A stretch of 5,609 bases of DNA, taken from the NCBI GenBank assembly GCA_030616435.1, contig JAUWXI010000024.1, forward strand, positions 1 to 5,609, given 5' to 3'. Under the pieces are notes generated by a model, which worked only from the letters and a program-made list of their open reading frames with translations, ran no database searches and was not told where the DNA came from. The stretch comes from Candidatus Parcubacteria bacterium (GTDB taxonomy: Bacteria > Patescibacteriota > Minisyncoccia > Minisyncoccales > JAUWXI01). Positions 1 through 3,846 of the stretch are shown here, piece after piece (position 1 is the stretch's first letter; each line of letters opens with the position of its first letter). The position numbers and the translations under genes are program-made.

Positions 1-865
1 TGGTAGTAGGCCGAGGAAGAATTAGAAATCCTTGAGCTGGGATCTTTGTTTCTTCGGGAAAGATATAAGTTTTGGTTCTTCCTACAGTGTCAGTTATTTT
101 CCAATTAGCGAGAGCTACTTCTTCATTGTTTATATTTTTTAACTCAATCCACTCCTCCAACCTGTCTTCTTCTTCGGGTGATGGGAGTATTTCGTTTAGT
201 AGGATACCGGAAGGATAAGTGACAAGTTGGGCTTTTTCTTGTTGTTTTTCTTCGGTTTCAGGCTGAACAATTGATAGGGGAACGCTATTTTCATTTCCTG
301 GTGTTCCATTAATTGGATTTCCTTCAGCATCAAGACCATTTAGGATTTCTCCATTATTAGTGGCCCAATTATTTGGGTCTGAACCTAAATCTTGAATATC
401 TTTTCTTTCCATTGTTTTATAATCAGGTTTTCCTTCACCAGTAAACCAACCCTTTGAACAATTGACTTCATCAACTATTTGAGAGTCTGTATCTAAAAGC
501 TGTAAATGTTCTCCGCTGTTATTTAATCCGTGACCTCCCCAACCTGTAGGTTTTTGACTAGCCGCAATATCACTTATTGTAGTATCATCTGTTCTTTCAA
601 TAAGATAATAAGATCTTATCTTAATGATTCCTGTGAGAGGCTCAATTAAAGCTTCTCCTCCTTCTTCATATAATCCCCAACCTTCAAGGTTAATGTCTTG
701 ATTGGTGTTATTGTATAACTCTATCCACTCGTCAGAGCTATTAGCTGCTGTGCCCATCCAGGCTATTTCATTAATTACCACATCTAGCGGGTTAGCAGCC
801 TGAACCGAAAAAGCAAAGGCGAGAAGAAACAAAAAACTAAGACCAATTTTTAGGATTTTAAACAT
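1..865 (-). CDS. secreted protein with two lamin-tail (LTD) domains, C-terminus cut by window edge
   Basis: The frame is open from ATG at 865-863 to the window edge, giving 288 residues with no stop, so the C-terminus is missing. Residues 1-24 form a typical signal peptide: a basic start (MFKILKIG), a hydrophobic core and VQAA before the likely cleavage site. The first LTD follows at about 29-145, with VINEIAWMG, DEWIELYN (Trp47) and GWGGHGLNNSGEHLQLLD around Trp109. An acidic Gln/Glu-rich linker leads to a second LTD from about 217 (YPSGILLNEILPSPE, EEWIEL with Trp239), which is incomplete. LTDs are Ig-like beta-sandwich modules. In bacteria they occur in exported proteins, sometimes beside nucleases or as adhesive modules; no catalytic domain is visible here. 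An AAGG Shine-Dalgarno-like sequence (868-871) lies just before the start. The gene follows hicA on the same strand, separated by a terminator hairpin. The fold and export are well supported; the biological role is unknown. Confidence 0.88.
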   Translation of the reverse strand, partial: MFKILKIGLSFLFLLAFAFSVQAANPLDVVINEIAWMGTAANSSDEWIELYNNTNQDINLEGWGLYEEGGEALIEPLTGIIKIRSYYLIERTDDTTISDIAASQKPTGWGGHGLNNSGEHLQLLDTDSQIVDEVNCSKGWFTGEGKPDYKTMERKDIQDLGSDPNNWATNNGEILNGLDAEGNPINGTPGNENSVPLSIVQPETEEKQQEKAQLVTYPSGILLNEILPSPEEEDRLEEWIELKNINNEEVALANWKITDTVGRTKTYIFPEETKIPAQGFLILPRPTT

Positions 866-881
866 TGCCTTATTTTACCAA

Positions 882-904
882 AAAACCGCCTTCGTGGCGA
901 TTTT
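882..904 (-). terminator. intrinsic terminator after hicA
   Basis: Read on the minus strand, a 9-bp stem AAAATCGCC / GGCGGTTTT (one T-G wobble) encloses the loop ACGAA, and the right arm runs into a T-rich tract. It sits between the hicA stop (928) and the start of the LTD gene (865), so it should end the hicBA transcript or reduce readthrough into the LTD gene. On the plus strand there is only a short T tract, so the minus orientation is preferred. Confidence 0.7.
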
Positions 905-927
905 CAATTTACCATTAAATAGGCTTT

Positions 928-1158
928 TTAGACCCTTTTTAAAATCTCAATATATTCTTCTGGGCTAATACCCAAAATTCGTAGGTTATTTCGAATAACA
1001 AAAACCGGTAGAGATTTATCTTTGGGAATAACTACCGGTCGTTTTAGGCCTTCTCGCCAATAAATTCGGTGGTCTCCTTTTTCTCTTTCCAAACGACATC
1101 CTACAAATAAAAGAAACTTTTCGAATTTTCTCCAATGAATAGGCGTTAAACGAGCCAT
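928..1158 (-). CDS. hicA: HicA-family mRNA interferase toxin
   Basis: This 76-residue protein fits the small, basic HicA/YcfA toxins. These have a double-stranded-RNA-binding-like fold and cleave mRNA when the HicB antitoxin is lost. The N-terminal helix (HWRKFEKFLLFVGC) is followed by KGDHRIYW, in which His30 matches the conserved catalytic histidine of the family's G-x-H motif. The C-terminal part (residues 42-76: VVIPKDKSLP, IRNNLRILGISPEEYIEIL) corresponds to the usual proline-basic stretch and LRxIL helix. The start lies 3 nt after the hicB stop (TAA TAT ATG) with no clear Shine-Dalgarno sequence, so translation is probably coupled to hicB. The order is antitoxin first, the reverse of the classic hicA-hicB order but known in the family. 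All key positions appear intact, so the toxin is probably functional. Confidence 0.88.
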   Translation of the reverse strand: MARLTPIHWRKFEKFLLFVGCRLEREKGDHRIYWREGLKRPVVIPKDKSLPVFVIRNNLRILGISPEEYIEILKRV

Positions 1159-1161
1159 ATA

Positions 1162-1437
1162 TTATTTTGCTGGCACCCGAACAGTTTGAGACTCTTGCGA
1201 AATCACTATAGGGGGTTGCCATTTTGTTCGAATGCGTCTCCATCCTAAACTCCGCAAAACTTCATCTAATGTGCCCCTTTTAACAACTTCTTCAAAAAAA
1301 ATATTAACGATTTCGCTAAATCGTTCCCTTACTTCTTTATGACTATCTCCAGAAGTAGATAAATCAAGGGCGGGGGTATAAGCAATAAATTTTTTACCTT
1401 CCCTAAGTATAGAAACAGGAAGTTTAAATTCTAACAT
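1162..1437 (-). CDS. hicB: HicB-family antitoxin
   Basis: This is a 91-residue HicB-like antitoxin. The partial RNase-H-like fold is recognisable in residues 1-50: strand FKLPVSILREG, then KKFIAYTPALDLSTSGDS (the family's xAxxPxLdlsTxGdT pattern), then a helix with EVRERFSEIVNIFFEE. The C-terminal half (VVKRGTLDEVLRSLGWR, then WQPPIV) shows no obvious HTH or ribbon-helix-helix, so this is the short form whose job is to bind and neutralise HicA. The start at 1437 is preferred over upstream TTG (1467) or ATG (1449). It has GGGAAGAG directly before it, and the predicted transcript start at about 1451 would exclude both upstream candidates. hicA follows 3 nt downstream in the same transcript. Confidence 0.85.
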   Translation of the reverse strand: MLEFKLPVSILREGKKFIAYTPALDLSTSGDSHKEVRERFSEIVNIFFEEVVKRGTLDEVLRSLGWRRIRTKWQPPIVISQESQTVRVPAK

Positions 1438-1457
1438 AACTCTTCCCATATATTTTA

Positions 1458-1485
1458 ATAATAACAAAATAAAAAGTTAAGTCAA
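1458..1485 (-). promoter_or_regulatory. extended -10 promoter for hicBA
   Basis: On the minus strand, -35 TTGACT (1485-1480) is followed after 16 bp by TATTAT (1463-1458), preceded by TG in the extended -10 arrangement (TGTTATTAT). Transcription would begin near 1451, leaving a leader of about 14 nt that holds the GGGAAGAG ribosome site of hicB. No clear operator palindrome was found overlapping it. Confidence 0.55.
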
Positions 1486-1593
1486 ATATCAATTCCACAA
1501 CTTTAGCTCTCCAGATAGAACTCGAATTTTTTCTGTTTCAGACCTTCGCTAAACTTTCCTTTCTTACTTCATTCTTGGAAAGCAATTGAGTGA

Positions 1594-1710
1594 TCACGAA
1601 TACAGAAAATGTTGGTTTATGGGGACAGTCCATTCTTCTTCTGCATCAGGACCTTCAGGGGAGGGGAGGATTTCATTCATGAAAACCTTTGAAGGATAAA
1701 TTTCTTTCGT
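1594..1710 (-). pseudogene. degraded fragment of an LTD-domain gene
   Basis: Immediately downstream of pilB, the minus strand encodes a short frame with TKEIYPSKVFMNEILPSPEG and then PDAEEEW. It matches the start of the second LTD domain of the gene at the left end (YPSGILLNEILPSPE ... EEW) at 15 of 23 positions from Tyr to Trp. Similarity stops after the Trp codon at 1632-1630, where IEL is expected. The frame then gives 11 unrelated residues and stops with TGA at 1596-1594. There is no signal peptide, no dedicated start and no remainder of the domain. This is best read as a remnant of an LTD paralogue, not a functional small gene. Positions 1486-1593 beyond it show nothing recognisable. Confidence 0.65.
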
Positions 1711-1712
1711 TT

Positions 1713-3002
1713 TTATTCCCCGGTTATTCTTTCTACTTCTTTAATAGTTGTAATACCTTCTAAAACTTTTATTATTCCATCCTGTTTTAGGGTAATCATA
1801 CCTTTCTTTCTAGCAAAATCTCTTAAGGCAGCAATTGAAGGATTTTTCAAGATGAACTTTTCCATTTCCGAATCTACTAAAAAGGCCTCAAAGATTCCAA
1901 TCCTTCCTTTATAGCCTGTAAGGTTGCAATCTGGGCAGCCTTTAGCTTTTGGAATTTTCATATCCTTTTTTAATTCAAAAACTTCTTTAGGAACTCCTTT
2001 TAAAATCTTTTTTATCTTCTGGAAATCTTCTTCAGTGATTTTTTCAAACTTAGCACATTTTTTACAAACCTTTCTTATTAATCTCTGAGCTATAGCAGTG
2101 TTTAAGGCTGGTGCAATGTTTGATGTTTTAGCTTCCAGGCTGGTTAATCTTGCTACTGTTCCAGCAGCATCATTTGTGTGTAGGGTTGTTAAAACAAGAT
2201 GGCCCGTTAAGGCTGCCTGAATAGCCATCTTTGCAGTTTCAGCATCTCTTATTTCTCCTACCAAGACCACATCTGGGTCGTGTCTCATTACTGACCTTAA
2301 GCCCGAAGCAAAATCATACCCTGCTCTAGGCTTAACCTGGGTCTGGGAAATTCCTTTTAAATGATACTCAATTGGGTCCTCAATAGTAATGACTTTAATT
2401 TCAGGCTTTTGGATTTTCTTCAAAAAAGCATAGAGAGTGGTTGTCTTTCCACAACCTGTAGGTCCTGTAACAATTACCATTCCATTAGGTTTTTTTATTT
2501 CTCTTTCAATAATCTTTAAAAGATCCTTTTTTAAACCGAGCTCTTCTATTTCAATCAAGCTTTTTGGGTTTAAGATTCTTAAGACTATTGATTCTCCATG
2601 TTCTGCAGGCAAAGTGGAGGCTCTTATTTCAATTGGGATTTCTTCCAGAAAAACAGAGAATCTCCCATCCTGGGGTCTGTTAGTAATGTTTAATTTAATT
2701 CCAGAGAGTAATTTTGTCCTGGAAAGCAGGCCTGTATAGATCTTTTTATCAAACAAGAGGACATCATACAAAATTCCATCAATCCTTAGCCTGATTTTTG
2801 CCTTCTCTTCTAAAGGTTCAATATGAATATCAGAGGCATTTAAATTTATAGCCCCTGCTAAAATCAGTTCTGAAATTTCGCTTATACTTTTTTCCAAAAA
2901 GTTTTCAACCTCTTTCTTAAAGTCTAAAATGTTTTTTATCTTTATTGATTCTTCTTTAATTTCAGGGGAGATTGAAATTTTTTCTGTAATCTTTTTTTGC
3001 AT
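1713..3002 (-). CDS. pilB: PilB/GspE-type pilus assembly ATPase
   Basis: This 429-residue hexameric secretion ATPase would power type IV pilus (or related type II) filament assembly at the cytoplasmic face of the membrane. All family motifs are present: NASDIHIEP (55-63) and RLRIDG (71-76) of the N2 domain, Walker A GPTGCGKTTT (180-189, Lys186), Asp box ITIEDPIEY (205-213), Walker B VVLVGEIRD (245-253, Glu250), His box TGHLVLTTLHTND (266-278), and the zinc-binding Cys pairs CxxC at 313/316 and 356/359. Typical PilB proteins are about 560 residues with an N-terminal MshEN domain; that domain is absent here. ATG 3002 is chosen over an in-frame start at 3071 because GAGAAAG lies just upstream, the added residues resemble no domain, and the longer form would overlap divergent tsaE. 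PilT is unlikely: the N2 motifs and tetracysteine motif indicate PilB/GspE. Confidence 0.93.
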   Translation of the reverse strand: MQKKITEKISISPEIKEESIKIKNILDFKKEVENFLEKSISEISELILAGAINLNASDIHIEPLEEKAKIRLRIDGILYDVLLFDKKIYTGLLSRTKLLSGIKLNITNRPQDGRFSVFLEEIPIEIRASTLPAEHGESIVLRILNPKSLIEIEELGLKKDLLKIIEREIKKPNGMVIVTGPTGCGKTTTLYAFLKKIQKPEIKVITIEDPIEYHLKGISQTQVKPRAGYDFASGLRSVMRHDPDVVLVGEIRDAETAKMAIQAALTGHLVLTTLHTNDAAGTVARLTSLEAKTSNIAPALNTAIAQRLIRKVCKKCAKFEKITEEDFQKIKKILKGVPKEVFELKKDMKIPKAKGCPDCNLTGYKGRIGIFEAFLVDSEMEKFILKNPSIAALRDFARKKGMITLKQDGIIKVLEGITTIKEVERITGE

Positions 3003-3051
3003 TTTACTTTCTCTTTCAATTATACTACTTTTGAATAAAATATAAAAATCT
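3003..3051. promoter_or_regulatory. divergent pilB-tsaE intergenic promoter region
   Basis: The 49-bp gap holds overlapping -10-like hexamers facing both ways: TATAAT on the minus strand (3024-3019) towards pilB and TATACT on the plus strand (3021-3026) towards tsaE. The -35 elements are poor on both sides (TTGCAT at 2997-3002, 18 bp upstream, for tsaE; none convincing for pilB). Predicted leaders are short, about 10 nt for pilB and about 20 nt for tsaE. tsaE has no evident Shine-Dalgarno sequence. The AT-richness of the gap makes the exact hexamers uncertain. Confidence 0.4.
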
Positions 3052-3582
3052 ATGGAGTATTTGACAAACAACCCTTCTGAAACAAAAAAATTGGGAGAGA
3101 AATTAGCTCAAGAGATTTTATGTTTTAGCAAGCTTTCTAGGCCAGAGCAAGCTTGGTGCGGGGCAAAAAGAATGAAGGATTCTGCTTTTGTCTTAGGCCT
3201 TGTGGGAGAATTGGGAGGAGGGAAAACAACATTTTTGCAGGGATTTGCCAGGGGACTGGGAATTAAAGAAAAAATTCTAAGCCCTAGCTTTGTGATAATG
3301 AAGAGGTTTGATATTAGCTATAAAACTCCTACATCTTTTAAGAGTTTTTATCATATTGATTGCTATAGAATCGAAAAAATAAAAGAGGTTTTAGACCTCG
3401 ATTTCAAGGAAATCATTTCAAATCCTCAAAATATTGTTGCTATTGAATGGGCAGACAAGATCTGGAAAATCTTGCCAAAAAATACCCTGATTTTAGAATT
3501 TGAGTTTAAAAATAGGGGTAAAAGAAAGGTTAAAATTAGGAATATCCCCTTGTGGATAAGTACTCTTGACAAAAACTCCTGA
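3052..3582 (+). CDS. tsaE: tRNA t6A biosynthesis ATPase TsaE
   Basis: TsaE is the small P-loop ATPase that works with TsaB and TsaD in making threonylcarbamoyladenosine at position 37 of ANN-decoding tRNAs, in the cytoplasm. In 176 residues it shows the family's N-terminal helix (NPSETKKLGEKLAQEI, 7-22), Walker A GELGGGKTTF (52-61, Lys58), SPSF of switch I (77-80), HIDCYR (101-106) and the IEWAD motif (131-135). Family members are usually about 150-155 residues. The excess lies mostly at 23-44, between the first helix and the first strand, where CFSKLSRPEQAWCGAKRMKD has no counterpart I recognise. ATG 3052 is kept because residues 4-22 match the family start, although no ribosome site is evident. 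It is divergent from pilB; the two functions are unrelated. It ends with TGA at 3580-3582. Confidence 0.93.
   Translation: MEYLTNNPSETKKLGEKLAQEILCFSKLSRPEQAWCGAKRMKDSAFVLGLVGELGGGKTTFLQGFARGLGIKEKILSPSFVIMKRFDISYKTPTSFKSFYHIDCYRIEKIKEVLDLDFKEIISNPQNIVAIEWADKIWKILPKNTLILEFEFKNRGKRKVKIRNIPLWISTLDKNS
3127..3154 (+). repeat. 9-bp direct repeat inside the TsaE insertion
   Basis: AGCAAGCTT occurs at 3127-3135 and again at 3146-3154, 19 bp apart from start to start, within the extra loop of tsaE. Each copy carries the palindrome AAGCTT. It may be a scar of an in-frame insertion, or chance. Confidence 0.4.
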
Positions 3583-3598
3583 TCTAATAAAATGAAAT

Positions 3599-3656
3599 AA
3601 TCCTTATCGGATAACTCAAGAAGGCTTGAAAGTGAGAAATAATTGAAATAAGGATT
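3599..3656. repeat. nested inverted repeats downstream of tsaE
   Basis: AATCCTTAT (3599-3607) is complementary to ATAAGGATT (3648-3656). Between them ACTCAAG-AAGG-CTTGA-a-AGT (3614-3633) forms a second hairpin with an AAGG loop and one bulged A. Together they could fold into a stem-loop with an arm after the tsaE stop. TTTT follows at 3655-3658, so it may act as a weak transcription terminator for tsaE, or form part of a longer structured RNA. Confidence 0.45.
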
Positions 3657-3672
3657 TTCCTAAGGATAAAAT
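3643..3672 (+). promoter_or_regulatory. possible plus-strand promoter for the surface-protein gene
   Basis: TTGAAA (3643-3648) and TAAAAT (3667-3672) are separated by 18 bp. A transcript would start near 3680, right at the foot of the 3681-3732 hairpin, giving a structured leader of about 165 nt before the ATG at 3847. Support is modest because the region is AT-rich. Confidence 0.3.
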
Positions 3673-3733
3673 AAATAAAAAGAAGGCCTGCGGAAAATTT
3701 ACCTGGTAAGGCGATTTTTCGTTAGGCCTTCTA
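3672..3733 (-). ncRNA. candidate small hairpin RNA of about 60 nt
   Basis: On the minus strand a 9-bp perfect stem, AGAAGGCCT (3732-3724) with AGGCCTTCT (3689-3681), closes the element. Inside it a second helix of eight pairs or mismatches, CGAAAAAT with ATTTTCCG, carries one A-C mismatch. The apex GCCTTACCAGGT can form a 3-bp CCT/AGG stem with a TACC loop. The outer stem is followed at once by TTTTATTTATTTT (3680-3668), a good termination tract, and preceded by a consensus-like promoter whose predicted start falls at the stem foot. No open reading frame is present. I recognise no known RNA family. It could instead be only a terminator hairpin or an operator-type inverted repeat, but no minus-strand gene lies upstream that would need a terminator here. 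Confidence 0.45.
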
Positions 3734-3739
3734 TATTGA

Positions 3740-3767
3740 ATTTTAATCATTTTAAAGATTTTGTCAA
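3740..3767 (-). promoter_or_regulatory. sigma70-type promoter driving the candidate small RNA
   Basis: On the minus strand a perfect -35 TTGACA (3767-3762) is followed after 16 bp by TAAAAT (3745-3740). The predicted start, about seven bases further on, is near 3733, at the foot of the hairpin. The -10 is a 5/6 match and the spacing is one base short of ideal. Confidence 0.45.
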
Positions 3768-3773
3768 GCCCTA

Positions 3774-3818
3774 TTATCCCCATCTCCCACTTTTCCTAAA
3801 AAAGAAGGTAAGGGATAA
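3774..3818. repeat. inverted repeat upstream of the surface-protein gene
   Basis: TTATCCC (3774-3780) and GGGATAA (3812-3818) are exact inverted copies 31 bp apart. They lie just upstream of the minus-strand promoter at 3740-3767 and 29 bp before the plus-strand ATG at 3847, so they could be an operator or a hairpin in the leader. The sequence between them holds no other clear element. Confidence 0.35.
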
Positions 3819-3846
3819 CTAGAGGCGGGTAAAGAGATAAATAATT

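Larger units (their letters stand above)
3554..3818. promoter_or_regulatory. cluster of five GGATAA/TTATCC motifs, candidate operator array
   Basis: GGATAA occurs at 3554-3559 (inside the tsaE end), 3609-3614, 3664-3669 and 3813-3818, and its complement TTATCC at 3774-3779. The first four in position are spaced 55, 55 and 110 bp apart. The copy at 3609 is part of the near-perfect palindrome TTATC-G-GATAA (3604-3614). Few other copies were noticed in the window (for example at 211 and 1693, both within LTD-type coding sequence for Tyr-Pro). A protein-binding role is inferred from clustering only. Confidence 0.3.

Noticed and set aside
1016..1243. 75-residue minus-strand open frame across hicA and hicB
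   Set aside because: It overlaps both well-supported genes in another frame and resembles no protein family.
1438..1467. Longer HicB starting at TTG 1467 or ATG 1449
   Set aside because: Neither has a ribosome site, both would lie at or before the predicted transcript start, and the extra residues do not belong to the HicB fold.
2437..2739. 100-residue plus-strand open frame
   Set aside because: It lies wholly antisense to the conserved core of pilB and is a mirror of its codons.
3003..3071. Longer PilB starting at 3071
   Set aside because: It would overlap the divergent tsaE start, and the added residues are not a recognisable domain; ATG 3002 has a good ribosome site.
3672..3733. 6S RNA, tmRNA or a named riboswitch in the hairpin region
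   Set aside because: The element is far too short for 6S or tmRNA and I see none of their conserved parts or any riboswitch core.
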